NCBI GenBank assembly: GCA_014155875.1
Contig: JACEFZ010027950.1
Coordinates: 186,001 to 250,000 of the forward strand
Length of the DNA stretch: 64,000 nucleotides
Source of the DNA: Cepaea nemoralis
Taxonomy: Eukaryota; Mollusca; Gastropoda; Stylommatophora; Helicidae
Direction: 5' to 3'
Made by a program: the position numbers and the translations under genes. Within the stretch, counting starts at the first letter, position 1. Each line of letters begins with the position of its first letter. The notes under the pieces were generated by a model. It saw only the letters and a program-made list of their open reading frames with translations. It had not been told where the DNA came from and did no database searches. This document shows positions 11,494 through 22,134 of the stretch, in pieces.

Positions 11494-12144
11494 AAAAGTA
11501 AGTGCCAACGGTCATTGACGAATGTGCATTGCGTCGGTTGGTGTAGAGTAAGATGCAGCATTATGGAGATTAAGGGTCTGTGGTACCATAATGGTTAATG
11601 CTCCTATGTTATCATTTTCTATCCCATAACACTATTTGTAGGTGTCGGGTACCACAATGGATGCGTTTGTAGTCTTCCACGGATCCCAGTTTTCAAATAA
11701 ATATGACAGTTCCTTAACGGGCCCAATTTGTAATGGAATCAGTTTAAATCTTTTGTCTGGTTCTCTTATGCTTGCCTGCAGCTGTACCGTGGGGTATTGT
11801 TAACCACCAGAAATTGTAGAGTAACACGGCCAAAACAGGTAGGTTCGTCAACTGCTAACAAGGCTGGTCCTTGATAGCCTGCTGGCGTAGTTATCTTATG
11901 TATCTTTCCTTAACAGAAATGTGTTTTATGCTGTATATAAAACATGTGTGTACGTTTTCCTATAGCACTTCAATGGGAAAGTCGGGTTACTCACACAGAG
12001 CTCAAAGCCCGGCAATTGTAGAATGCATCTTCGCTAGCACATTTTCGTATAATTCACCACATCCCCCACAACAATGTGCACCTTTACCATAATATTGGGC
12101 AGTTTAAGTGCACAACCAAGAAGTGTTACTTTGCTTGTTTGCAG
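11494..12144. other. RARS1 intron, nothing recognised
   Basis: No exon of the synthetase upstream of 12145 could be found here or anywhere in 1-12144; the expected segment (a ..GVVLGED-like end) is absent. Confidence 0.5.
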
Positions 12145-12250
12145 GAAAAAGTTCAAATCCCGATCAGGTGGCACAGTGAGACTGCGGGAGCTACTGGACG
12201 AAGGAATCAAGAGAGTGGGGGACCGCATGAAAGACACAGGGAGAGACAAG
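12145..12250 (+). CDS. RARS1: RARS1 exon carrying the KMSKS-like loop
   Basis: Internal exon of cytoplasmic arginyl-tRNA synthetase, which charges tRNA-Arg. An AG acceptor at 12143-12144 follows a T-rich stretch and a GT donor lies at 12251-12252. The exon is 106 nt and begins with the last base of a codon carried over from the previous exon. It encodes 35 residues with KKFKSRSG near the start, the metazoan ArgRS equivalent of the class I KMSKS loop that contacts ATP, then [11 protein letters not shown] and [13 protein letters not shown]. In the family this segment is followed directly by the start of the next exon found here, at 50344. The acceptor fixes the start; the open frame runs further upstream but reads as intron. 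Recognition is by family knowledge; no alignment was run. Confidence 0.95.
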
Positions 12251-12923
12251 GTCTGTTTTCTCTGTTAATTTTGTATTTTTTTTCTAAAGTGAGTCTGCAA
12301 AACTAAAATAATACCAGCATGTTGGAGAGACGGATACCTGGTGAAGTTGTCTGACAAAGGGGATTTGCACAAATTATAGAGTAATAATTATATTGTCAGC
12401 GTAGCGTAGCGTATGCTACGATGATAGAAAATATTTCAAAGTAGATACAGAATAGACTTCCTAAGAGTAGAAAATATAGTCATGTAGAAGAAGCTGCCAA
12501 ATGGCTCGCAACTCTAGACATGATTTGTAAAGGTCCCAGAACTGATCGAGACTTCTGACAGTGACAGGCATAAGAGAGATCGTGATCAACAGTATTTAGC
12601 ACAAGACTGTATACCAAGATTCTCCAGCTACTTTGCCTGTATGAAGATTGAGCCACCAAATCGAACTACTCTCAGAGACACGGAGAAAGGCAGATTAACA
12701 TATATAAAGTGACAAACCTTTCGAATCTTCTCACACTAATTATACTAATATTACTTACTCGTATAACAAAGTTTGGTAAACATTTGTACCTCACAACATT
12801 TAGTTTTAATGAATTAGTAAACGTTGGGTGACCCACAGGATGCAGCCCTGTACACTTATAAGGGGTTAACAATACCCTTGCTTTAATCTAAACAATCCTC
12901 TGAGAATTCTAATCCTATGTATA

Positions 12924-13045
12924 GTGTTCTTGGACTACTGCCCTCTACTACAGCTGTAATATTTTAATCACTGACATCCATTAGATTAGATTGGTTCTAA
13001 TTTGGATCTGAATGCGGAGGGTGTTTGCCCACAGTAAATCGTGGC
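12924..13045 (+). repeat. direct repeat of 122 bp, copy 1
   Basis: Nearly identical to 13423-13544 (offset 499). The two copies bracket the left arm of the inverted repeat described separately. No ORF. Confidence 0.9.
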
Positions 13046-13427
13046 AACCGGACTTCCGGGATGGATTACTTCCAGTCTAGGAAGACGAGCTTCTAGGCTT
13101 ACTTTTAAGATTTAGACGTCGTGCAGTCGACATCGTTAGTTGATTAGGCTATTAGAAACTAAGAGTGTGATAGTTTAATCCTACGGCTCGTGCTATGCCA
13201 AGCTGTTAGCAAACTAATAGACAAGGATTCCTAGGGCGATAGTCACTCGACGTACTAGAAGTAAGTAGTCACGACTGTGGAAGTATTCACTACCTTGAGC
13301 ATCAGACTGTTGAAATAAGTCAGGAGCTTTGGCTAAACGTAATTCAACGTTCTCCGCAAAACGATGTATAACGTGTGTGGAAAAATACCACTAAAATCAA
13401 ACAGAACATTACCTGTAGTGCAGTGTT
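13037..13427 (+). repeat. inverted repeat, left arm
   Basis: About 390 bp whose reverse complement is found at 13825-15075 once two insertions there are removed. Shared landmarks: aatcgtggcaaccgg, gcagtcgacatcgttagttg, ctaagagtgtgatag, gttctccgcaaaac and ccactaaaatcaaacagaac. No coding capacity. Confidence 0.88.
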
Positions 13428-13544
13428 CTTGGACTACTGCCCTCTACTACAGCTGTAATATTTTAATCACTGACATCCATTAGATTAGATTGGTTCTAAT
13501 TTGGATCTGAATGCGGAGGGTGTTTGCCCACAGTAAACCGTGGC
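13423..13544 (+). repeat. direct repeat of 122 bp, copy 2
   Basis: Second copy of 12924-13045, differing at one or two positions, so the duplication is recent. Confidence 0.9.
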
Positions 13545-13689
13545 CACTTATTTGATGAATCTTAGGTTCCGGGTTGGCAAGTCGTTCGTCATGAAATTAC
13601 GTTCCAAAATTTCCTGTCCTCGGTGTTTAGACTTTCAGTTCCTCCAGTCCGAAATTGATATTCAACTAAACAAATAGAATGTTAAAATG

Positions 13690-13802
13690 CCCACAGAAGT
13701 CGGATGCGTCGGCCTAACGGCGCTAAAGTGCAGCTCTACTGTAAACAGGCACAACGCAATCATGTCCGAAAAAAACTCAATACGAACGCAGAAGACGAAT
13801 GT
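13690..13802 (+). repeat. short dispersed repeat, copy 1
   Basis: About 110 bp that recurs inverted at 60903-61015 (shared: agaagtcgg, ggcctaac, gctgtaaacaggcacaacgc with one change). A weaker relative is at 36535-36600. Non-coding; possibly a small SINE. Confidence 0.7.
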
Positions 13803-13881
13803 AAAAATGTCCTTCAAATTAACAAGTGCGGCACTGCAATACATGTAATGTTCTGTTTGATTTTAGTGGTATTTATCCACA

Positions 13882-13885
13882 CACA

Positions 13886-13919
<34 letters not shown>

Positions 13920-14264
13920 GCTGAGTGGTCTCCACGGGTTCAGGCCCCGGTGAGGACTGGGATTGATTTAAAAAATCCACCTGGACTTCCCTGGTCTCTG
14001 GGTAGTGAGATCGGACGCCCGTGTGTATTGTTGCGCACGTAAAAAATCCCTTTGCAGTTGGAAATCGAAAAAGAGTAGCCTAAAGGCGCTGCCCGGGCAA
14101 AATTTCGAGTTAAAAATCTACCCAAAGTATTTCAGGATCCTCGCCGATGCAACGGAGTTCATGCATTGAGCTGAGTTTCTCCAGACTTAGGTTTGAGTTA
14201 GGAGGAAAACGGAGCACTTATGGGTTAAACCGTGTGCCGTGATGTTGATCCAACGACTAAACGA
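13882..14264 (+). mobile_element. probable tRNA-related SINE starting with a G32 run
   Basis: A 383-bp insertion flanked by ttatccaca (13873-13881, 14265-14273). After a run of 32 G (13887-13918) comes gctgagtggtct and gggttcaggcccc, an A-box/B-box-like pair set close together as if the middle of a tRNA head was deleted. The body includes gcacgtaaaaaatccc, gaaaaagagtagcc and a segment, gcaacggagttcatgcattgagc, resembling one found in SINE family 1 and in the LINE 5' UTR at 33475-33500. Confidence 0.6.
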
Positions 14265-14443
14265 TTATCCACAAACGTTATAGATTGTATTGCGGAGAAC
14301 GTTGAATTACGTTTAGCCAATACCCCTTGACTTATTTCAACAGTCTGATGCTCAAGGTAGTGAATACTTCCACAGTCGCGACCACTTCTAGCACGTCGAG
14401 TGACTATAGCCCTAGGAATCCTTCTCTATTAGTTTGCTAACAG

Positions 14444-14891
14444 AGCATGTTCGGAACGATGACGGCTGGCTGTTGCTGGATTGACTGGTTTGCCTTTTCA
14501 GCTCATGCGTGCTTTTTTCAGCAGACTCCTGGGAGTCGTCGCTATAGCTACGGAGTTCGTGCTTTGTGCGGCGCTTTCGGTGGGTCGCCCTGCGGAAAGA
14601 GACCGATCCAAATGGGATAAAACCAGGTCAATGAAGTCTTTCTGGTGACTGCCGTGTCCATCGACGATGAACTGCATTTTTCGTGGAGGACTTTTATGTT
14701 GGCATTCTGGCGGTGGCATTATGCACAGTGTACCTGTGCGGGCTGTTGGCTTGCCGACACTCCTGTCTATTCCATTGTTCACATCGGGCAGTGAGGAGCG
14801 TTTTGTGTGATATTCACTGGCACAGGAATGGAGCAATATGAGGAAGACCCGTTGCCGTGAAGTTTGAACCGCGACATACTAACTAACTAAC
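14444..14891 (+). mobile_element. chimeric SINE: TAAC-tailed repeat with SINE-1 body inside
   Basis: Flanked by a perfect 14-bp duplication tagtttgctaacag (14430-14443, 14892-14905) and ending in (CTAA)n. Its outer parts match the TAAC-tailed repeat at 59356-59948 (catgttcggaacgatg, gatgatgaactgca/gtat, gtgatattcactggcacagg). Between them, 14518-14632 matches the tail half of SINE family 1 (gctacggagttcgtgctttgtgcg, gataaaacca). One duplication surrounds the whole, so it moved as a single chimeric unit or the inner piece was inserted precisely later. Confidence 0.78.
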
Positions 14892-15075
14892 TAGTTTGCT
14901 AACAGCTTGGCTTAACACGAGCCGTAGGATTAAACTATCACACTCTTAGTTTCTAATAGCCTATCAACTAACGATGTCGACTGCACGATGTCTAAATCTT
15001 AAAAGTAAGCCTAGCGGCTCGTGTTCCTAGACTGGAAGTAATCCATCCCAGAAGTCCGGTTGCCACGATTTTCTC

Positions 15076-16269
15076 AGACCAAACTGAGGAAAAAAGTCTC
15101 AGCCAAATGTGTAGGTTTGGCAGGGTACACGAACTTGTACATATCTACTTTACCACTATTCTATTGTACTATCTATATACATGTAACATTAGTAATGTCA
15201 ATTAGGAATACTTTATAATACAGACAGGTTACATATATATGAATGTAAAGCACGAAAAACAAATAATACATCAAGTTTCTAGAGTAAGTCTATCCCAATA
15301 CCCACATACTACAATGGGAGTTCGGAGACTGTCACAGTCAGTTCCTGGGAAAATGTTACGCAGTGTTATTCTATTGAGATTAAGATTAAGAGAGGTCATT
15401 GACGAGAGACTAATGGATGACAAGGCAGACTGCTGTCCAAACAGATTCTACACTGACCAGATAGTCACACTGTGCATAATAATAGGGCAAAACATTGAAA
15501 TGAATTATCCACTTTATATTGTATTTGTGTTCTATGAAAATGGCGGCATTCACACGAAATCTCTTTAGAAATTGGTGAAGATCTCAAAGAAGATTATTAA
15601 CTTAAAAAAGTATGAAACACATAGATCTTCATGAGGGAAAACTAACAAATACTTTTGAAAACAGAACATGAGTGTGGCAGGGAAGTTTTTTGTCACAGTT
15701 ATTATTGTTACTGACTATAGACTGGATTATGGAGACAACAGTAACTGCCCCGAGACATGAAATCTAATGTACTCTGACATAGCAGATCGATGATCTGAAC
15801 TTTTCTAACTACATTGCCCTCCTATCTCACACACGAAACGAGATGTACGATAAATTAAACACACCTGATGGGAGTCACAACAATTAGGTCTAAAACTGCA
15901 TAGCGAAAACACAAAAGTGAGAATGCATGACGTCAGTGATAACCCTGTGTGCCCTGGTGACATCTGACTTCAAATACAACATTTACATAATAATGTAGAC
16001 AAAGATAAGGGAATGTTTCTCTTCTCATAATTTTCCCAGAAATGACGACTGACTCTTTTTGATGTTTGTATGGTGTCTTTGTGTCTTTCCCTCTTTCAAA
16101 ACATTTAGATTACCCCTCAGTATGCTTCACCTTAGTAACTGTGCCACACCATGTTACATGTTCAAAAGTATAATACAAAGGTCAAAATGAGCTTTCGCTG
16201 AGAAATTTGTCAAAAGAAATATAATGCCAAACTTAGAATCCTTAACTCTAACGTCAACTAAACTTAATT
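15076..16269. other. RARS1 intron, nothing recognised
   Basis: AT-rich. The open frame 15239-15568 (+) shows no family resemblance and is not supported by splice sites or repeats. Confidence 0.5.
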
Positions 16270-16480
16270 CCGGGGTCCACGGTAATGCTGCGGCTAGCAC
16301 GCTTTCCTGCCGGTCCGTTGGTCATATGTTCAAATCCCGAATGAGGTGAGGATACTTTCTTTATTGATTCCCCGTCGATAACAGCCTAAAATATGTATCG
16401 TGACAGACTATAGGAAATAAAAGCGGTCGGTGTGATGTTGAACACCATCACATATAAAGTATAGATTAGTCTATACAAAT
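16270..16480 (+). mobile_element. probable tRNA-derived SINE, another family
   Basis: A tRNA-like head: A-box-like cggtaatgctgcggctagc and B box gttcaaatccc about 45 bp later, then a body with aggaaataaaagcggtcgg and gtgatgttgaacaccatcac. The sequence has the layout of a tRNA-derived SINE but no second copy lies in the window and no target duplication was resolved. Confidence 0.5.
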
Positions 16481-16624
16481 ATGAGGCTAGCATTATATAC
16501 TCATTACTCCTCACAGAGTGAAAAAAGTACTTTACTTTTGTATTTTTACCAAGCTTAGATTATTTAACTCTAGCGTCATATTACGGATCAAAAGCGTGTA
16601 GAAAAGTGGTACTCAATCAATCAA

Positions 16625-18616
16625 TCATGTGCCATGCCGGAAAGCGTGGGCGGTCATGATTCGCCATTTCACACGATCACCAGAGTCGTGGATCAGCTCA
16701 GTGTTCCTGTCTCGTCCATGCCATGTGGCCAATCCATCCAGGTATTTTCCTCTCGGTCTTCCTCTTGGTCTGTTCCCTTCGATCTTGCCAGCTGTCACTA
16801 AGTTCTCCAGTCCATTTCTTCTCATAACATGTCCAAAAAATTTTGACTGTCTACGTCTAATTTCTCTAATCAATCTACGATTTTCATTTGTCTCTTGTAG
16901 TACTTGGTCATTGGTTTTTCTATCTGTCCATGGTATTCTTTGCATTTTCCTCAGAAACCACATTTCTGCAGCCATCAGATGTTTTTCAGCTTGACTGCAC
17001 ATTGTCCAAGTTTCACATCCATACAAAAGAACAGGCTCTACGTATCCCCTCAACACTCTTTTTCTCGTTTCAATTGACATCATTTTATTGGTCAGAATGT
17101 TTTTCATCTTGCTAAAGGCTACTTTCGCAATGGCGATTCTTGTTCTAATCTCTTCAAGGCATCTGCCATCAGATGTTATGACTGTTCCGAGATAATTGAA
17201 CCGATTCACTTGTTGAAGAATATTCCCATTTACTTGTATATTACATTGTGGTACTTCGTTCTTCCTAGTGACGACCATAACCTGTGTCTTCCTACAATTT
17301 AATTCCAACCCCAGCTGCTCACTGTGTACAACAACAGCGTCTACTAATTGTTGCAGATCCTGTGCATTGTCTGCAATCAATACTGTATCATCTGCATATC
17401 TAATGTTATTTATGTTTCGTCCTCCAATGCTGATTCCATTTAGGTCTTCTACATTTCTGAAAATATTTTCACTGTATAGGGAAAAAAGATCTGGAGACAT
17501 TACACATCCCTGCCTAACACCTCTCTTAATAGGTTGATATTGTCCTACTTCATTATCAATCCTTATGGCAGCTTGTTGTTTCCAATATATGTTTTTTATA
17601 AGTCTAATGTCTTTCCCATCAATTTGTAGATCTGCAAGCATATCCACAATGTTGACATGTCTAACTCTATCAAAAGCCTTTGTGTAGTCAATAAAGCAAA
17701 GATGTATATCCTTGTTTACTTCTAAAGCACGTTCAATAACTGTTCGCAGCATATACACAGCATTTACTGTACCCTTTCCTTCTACAAACCCACATTGTTC
17801 TTCCCCTATTTCAGGTTGTATTTTCTTCCTCACTCTTTGCATGATAATTCGTAACAAAATCTTTGTGATGTGACTCATTATACTAATTGTTCTATGTTGA
17901 TCACATTCTAAGGTTCCTGATTTCTTTGGGATTGCATTAAATACAGAATTACATAATTCAGAAGGTATATCTCCAGTATCATATAATGTGTTCAGCAGTC
18001 TAGTGACTTGCTCTAGTCCAAATTCTTCTAAAGCTTTAATCATTTCTGTTGTGATGTTATCTGCACCGGGGGCCTTGCCAGCTTTCATATGCTTAAGAAC
18101 ATTTTGAACCTCCATCTTTAAAATTGCTGGTCCTTCATTATTAAATCTAATAGCATACTGTTCCTCTCTGTTATCATTATACAGGTCTTTCACATAATCT
18201 GTCCATACATGTAGAATCTGATCTTTTTCTATTATGATTTTGCCATCTTTAGTTTTTAGACAGCCTGTTGATGTACTTGTTCTTTTATTAGTAAGTTCCT
18301 GAATTCTTTTGTGCACTAATTTGGTATTTTGACTGTTGTGTTGTTTTTCAATTTCTAAGCACTTTTCCTCAAGCCATGATTCGTTTGCCTTCCTACATAA
18401 TATTCTGACTTGTCTGTGAATTTCTTCATATTTGGCAGGATTATTTTTGTTGAGTCTTCTTGTTTCCATTAAGTGTAAAATTTCCTCAGTCATCCATTTC
18501 TTACGACCCACCTTCTTTAATTTTGGAATAGTTGTTTCTGCAGCCACATTGATTGAATTCTTTAACATTTCCCATTGATCATCCACATCCTGGAATAGGA
18601 TCTCTAGATCAGACAA
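16625..18616 (-). CDS. RTE-type LINE reverse transcriptase, open frame
   Basis: 663 codons without a stop; the true ORF would join the endonuclease upstream, so the Met at 18616 is only the first Met after a frameshift. It contains a linker domain (residues 30-120), KAPGADNITTEMI, the palm motif FIDYTKAFDRV, GVRQGCVMSPDLFS, the catalytic IRYADDTVLIAD (YADD intact), FNYLGTVITSDG, LYGCETWTM, MWFLRKMQRIPWTDR, FFGHVMRR and NRPRGRPRGKYLDGL. This order and the C-terminal signature fit the RTE/BovB clade. The catalytic Asp pair is present, so this part could still be functional if joined to its endonuclease; as it stands the element is broken. Confidence 0.9.
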   Translation of the reverse strand: MSDLEILFQDVDDQWEMLKNSINVAAETTIPKLKKVGRKKWMTEEILHLMETRRLNKNNPAKYEEIHRQVRILCRKANESWLEEKCLEIEKQHNSQNTKLVHKRIQELTNKRTSTSTGCLKTKDGKIIIEKDQILHVWTDYVKDLYNDNREEQYAIRFNNEGPAILKMEVQNVLKHMKAGKAPGADNITTEMIKALEEFGLEQVTRLLNTLYDTGDIPSELCNSVFNAIPKKSGTLECDQHRTISIMSHITKILLRIIMQRVRKKIQPEIGEEQCGFVEGKGTVNAVYMLRTVIERALEVNKDIHLCFIDYTKAFDRVRHVNIVDMLADLQIDGKDIRLIKNIYWKQQAAIRIDNEVGQYQPIKRGVRQGCVMSPDLFSLYSENIFRNVEDLNGISIGGRNINNIRYADDTVLIADNAQDLQQLVDAVVVHSEQLGLELNCRKTQVMVVTRKNEVPQCNIQVNGNILQQVNRFNYLGTVITSDGRCLEEIRTRIAIAKVAFSKMKNILTNKMMSIETRKRVLRGYVEPVLLYGCETWTMCSQAEKHLMAAEMWFLRKMQRIPWTDRKTNDQVLQETNENRRLIREIRRRQSKFFGHVMRRNGLENLVTAGKIEGNRPRGRPRGKYLDGLATWHGRDRNTELIHDSGDRVKWRIMTAHAFRHGT

Positions 18617-18639
18617 TATTTCAAATCTGTTCTGTACTT

Positions 18640-19066
18640 CTATGTTGAATTTTTTTGTATTTCCTTGTCATTACTCAATGTACACAAGTCATATTTAGTG
18701 TTTCCTGTTATATACTTGACTTTCTTCAACTTTATCCTCAATGTTCCTGTGAGTAATCTGTGGTCACTATAACAATCAGCACTGGGAACTGTTTTTGCTA
18801 CTGTTAGCGCGTTTCTAAATCTTCTGCTAATGAGAATGTAGTCAATCTGGTTTCTAATCCTGCTATCAGGACTCCTCCAGGTCCATAATCTTCTAGGGTG
18901 TTGCTTGAACCAGGTGTTTCCTACAATCATTTCATGTTCTTTTGCCCACTCTACTAGTCTGTATCCTCTTTCATTTCTCTCTCCTAAACCATAGTTTCCT
19001 ACTGTGTATCTATCCCCTTGATTTCCTACTTTTGCATTGAAGTCCCCTATTATGATGTTTATTTCT
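18640..19066 (-). pseudogene. RTE endonuclease, C-terminal part
   Basis: The APE-type endonuclease resumes after the insertion: IIIGDFNAKVGNQGD (metal/DNA contact GDFNA), NYGLGERNERGYRLVEWA, MIVGNTWFKQHPRRLWTW, IRNQIDYILISRRFRN and ADCYSDHRLLTG (the SDH catalytic motif). It shifts frame in an A run at about 18650 and would otherwise run into the reverse transcriptase. Confidence 0.88.
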
Positions 19067-19910
19067 TCTTCTTCTTCTTCTTTCGTTCGCCTGAAATATG
19101 TTTATAACTGCAATGTTGTCTCTTGTATGAATCTAACAGTCTTTTTTAGTTCATTCAGCGGTCCATAGAGTTTATCTTCCACTTTTGTCTCTCTAGGCCA
19201 GAAGGTTCGCCTGGATATGTTGTAGTTTGGGCAATCCTGGAGTATGTGCTCTGCTGTCTGCGACGCCAAACCAAATGTGCACATGGTTGAGTCACCAATC
19301 TTGAATTTTGTATACAAGTGGTTGCGTAATCTATTGTGTCCTTTTCTGAGGCGCAGAAGAATGACCTGTTCTGGTCTGTCCATAACGTGGTAGTCGTCTT
19401 GAGTAAGGTTTGGTGGCTTTCTGATGGATTTGATCATTCTTTTCTTTTGGTGGTATGTAATAGGTACATCAGGTTGTTCTTCTTTTGCTCCTTCCTTAGC
19501 CAATCGATCAGCTCTGTCGTTTCCGGGGACTCCACAGTGGGATGGTATCCACTGTATGGTGATCTTACGCTGACTGCTAAGTTCAGAAAGTAGTGTCCTC
19601 AGAACTGGCAATTTCCCAGACAGGAGCGCCTCTATTACGGATTTTGCATCTGTCAATATCACTGCAGGTTGTGTACCATGGCTGGTATTTTGTAATTTCT
19701 CTGTGGCTATCTTGATTGCCTCAATTTCAGCATCATAGTTATGGCAGTACTTTCCTGTTGGAATTCTGGCCGTGTCTCTAGTATTATTTGGGTATTCTAT
19801 GTACACTCCCGCTCCTCCATTTCGAACAGCATTTTGTGCTGACCCATCTGTGTAGACTCGGATCCAGAGGTCCTGTGGGTATTCATCATCAAATTCATCA
19901 TCAAAAAGTC
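19067..19910 (-). mobile_element. 5'-truncated LINE with RNase H, inserted in the RTE element
   Basis: 844 bp flanked by the perfect 11-bp repeat tgtttatttct (19056-19066 and 19911-19921). On the minus strand it encodes an RNase H domain (RVYTDGSA, EIEAIKIA, ILTDAKSV, IQWIPSHCGVPGNDRADRLA: the D-E-D-H/D active-site order is visible) and a C-terminal Cys-His motif CTFGLASQTAEHILQDC. It ends with a (GAA)n tail. The frame is open through the junction, making a fusion with the endonuclease. Confidence 0.88.
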
Positions 19911-20350
19911 TGTTTATTTCTGAATATTTACATTTCTTTAAGGCAGACTCTATGTCATTATAAAATTCCTCTACACTATCGTCACTGGACTCTCCTGTTG
20001 GGGCATATACTTGAATAACATTTATGTTAAAAGGTCTGCCACTCAATTCAACTAGTAGAACTCTGTCCGACACGGCCCAATATCCCTGAACAGACGTTGA
20101 TGTTTTCCGGTCCAAAATTATTGCCACTCCCCTATGTCGATCTTCACCTCCAGAATAAATAATCTTAAAATCTTTATGTATCTTGATTCCTGCTCCTGTC
20201 CATCTCGTTTCGCACATACCTAATATATTAATTTTTTTCTCTTTGAATTTCTTGTGTTATGTTCTCTAATATACCGTCGTTGTTTAACGTCCTAACGTTC
20301 ATGTTCCTAATTTTAATGTCTGTCTTTGTCTTGCGATGATCAGTCTTTAA
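19911..20350 (-). pseudogene. RTE endonuclease, N-terminal part
   Basis: Begins with a region like MNVRTLNNDGILENITQEI, then after a frameshift MCETRWTGAGIKI (catalytic Glu context), RHRGVAIILD, SDRVLLVELSGRPFNINVIQVYAPT and EEFYNDIESAL. The open frame 20217-19102 starts here and runs on into the inserted RNase H fragment. Confidence 0.85.
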
Positions 20351-20714
20351 GCGAATCATAATAAACTAGGCACTTTCAAAGAGGTAGTTTGCCGTTGCTT
20401 TCCTCTATGGCAGTGACCATACTGGCCGGATGACCGCAATCATTGTCTCTCGAAAGAGATCCTCTGCTTGCCGTCGTGAAACTCGAGACCATAACCAACA
20501 AATATCTGTCGGCTGCCCTCAAAATTTCATCCACCACCTGCCTTCCGTGGCTTCTTTTGAATACTTCCAATAAACGAACACGAAATAACATCACATAATC
20601 CAAAGGAAAAACACTATCCACACGAATTCCACGGGAATTTCCATAGGAAATCCACAGAAAAACACTGAACAGCGTCTCCCCTAAGAACAACGAGTCATCG
20701 CGTCGCCATTATAC

Positions 20715-21100
20715 AATCGGTGGGGAATTTCTCCCCCTCCCCAGGGGGGAATTTTATGGGGGGGGGGGGGGGGGTTTAAGATTATTTCAAGATTGCATTA
20801 ATACAAGAACCAGTTACTTGATATTGTTTTTCCCTCTAAATTTTACGGCTCTGTACTTCTCGCCCTAATGAAATTCGTTTTATAATGTAAGTTTACCCGC
20901 AAATCACGTTTTACGTAGATGTCTAGACTTGTTCTAGTATGTGTTATTAAATTTAGCTTCCATTTTTATGTATATTGTGTAAGGGTGGGGGGGGGGGGAA
21001 TTTATAGGGAGGAACTTTTTAAAAAAAAGGGGGGGGGGGGAATGACGTTTTGAACATATGATAAAGGGAGGCATGGGCCAAAAAAGGTTGAGAACCACTG
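20715..21100. mobile_element. hAT-type non-autonomous element (right end clear)
   Basis: Ends at aaaaaaggttgagaaccactg (21080-21100), whose complement is the common hAT terminal motif cagtggttctcaacc. The interior is short, non-coding and carries G runs (20759-20773, 20988-20998, about 21030-21041). The left end is not certain. Confidence 0.5.
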
Positions 21101-21164
21101 ATGTAGAACGACTAAAATAATCTCGAATAAACTACCAACATTCATTAGCTTGTGTCTATGCATT

Positions 21165-22130
21165 CTATCCATCCATCATGTGAAATGCCGGAAAGCGTGG
21201 GCGGTCATGACTCGCCATTTCACTCTTATCACCAGAGTCGTGGATAAGCTCAGTGTTCCTGTTTCGACAATGCCATGTGCTCAAGCCATCCAGGTATTTA
21301 CTTCTCGGTCTTCCCCTTGGTCTATTCCCTTCGATCTTGCCAGTTGTCACCAAGTTCTCCAATTAATTTCTTCTCATAACATGTCCAAAAAATTTGACTG
21401 TCTACGTCTAATTTTTCTAATCAGTTTACAATTTTCTTTTGTTTCCTGTAGTACATGGTCATTGGTTTTTCTGTCTGTCCATGGTATTCTTTGCATTCTC
21501 AGAAACCACATTTCTACAGCCATCAGATGTTTTTCAGCTTGACTGCTCATTGTCCAAGTTTCACATCCATACAAAAGCAAAGGCTCTATATAGCACATCA
21601 ACACTCTTTTTCTCGTTTCAGTTGACATCATTTTGCTTGCTGCTTACTTGCGTTCACTGGCTGAGAACTCCAGCGTGAAGTCCTGTATGTCGGATGAAGA
21701 CATCCTGTTGTCCAACATTAGTGTGATGTCATACCGGACTGAGGTTTGCGTGAATATCCGTTGTGCCATTTCTGGTGCAGACTGGTGGTTCCTCGCCGTG
21801 CAGGCAGATACTCTCCGACTTCGGAAGAATCAGCGATCCTACTACGTTAGCCAGGACTCCAAAGGGACCTCTTGCCCAGGACGCACGGCTAGGACGTGCT
21901 AGTAGGTCTTGGCCAGTATGGAACCTGGCCCTGGTGCCTTGGAAACACCTCTGCGTCCCCTAATAATTGTATTGGGCAGTATGTTTTTCATCTTGCTAAA
22001 GGCTACTTTCGCTATGGCGATTCTTGTTCTAATCTCTTCAACACATCTCCCATCAGATGTTATGACTGTTCCGAGATAATTGTAAGGATTGTTGATGAAT
22101 ATTCCCATTTACATGTATATTCTTTGGCAC
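21165..22130 (-). pseudogene. RTE LINE 3' fragment with an internal insertion
   Basis: Same family as 16617-20360. 22108-21970 reads YNYLGTVITSDGRCVEEIRTR up to KMKNILPN, and 21631-21165 reads from METR onward through YGCETWTM, MWFLRMQRIPWTDRK and NRPRGRPRSKYLDGL. Between them (about 21638-21962) lies unrelated sequence. Frameshifts in several places; the tail is GATG-type at 21161-21178. Confidence 0.85.
21638..21962. other. unidentified 325-bp insertion inside the RTE fragment
   Basis: It breaks the RTE frame at the NK.MS.ETRKR region. It has an open + frame (21633-21902) with no recognised motif. No clear target duplication. Confidence 0.6.
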
Positions 22131-22134
22131 CTTG

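Larger units (their letters stand above)
13825..15075 (-). repeat. inverted repeat, right arm (split by two insertions)
   Basis: Reverse complement of 13037-13427. It is interrupted at 13882-14264 and at 14444-14891 by elements with their own target duplications; without them it is about 420 bp. Confidence 0.85.
16617..20360 (-). mobile_element. RTE-type LINE, nearly full length, interrupted
   Basis: Order on the minus strand: possible 5' UTR (about 20690 to 20350), endonuclease (20316 to 18640, interrupted 19067-19910), reverse transcriptase (18616 to 16625), then a (GATT)n tail (plus strand caatcaatcaatca at 16614-16626). Defects are few: a frameshift in an A run near 20240, another in an A7 run near 18650, and the 844-bp LINE insertion. 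Its 3' half is repeated at 21165-22130 and 63400-64000. Confidence 0.88.
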
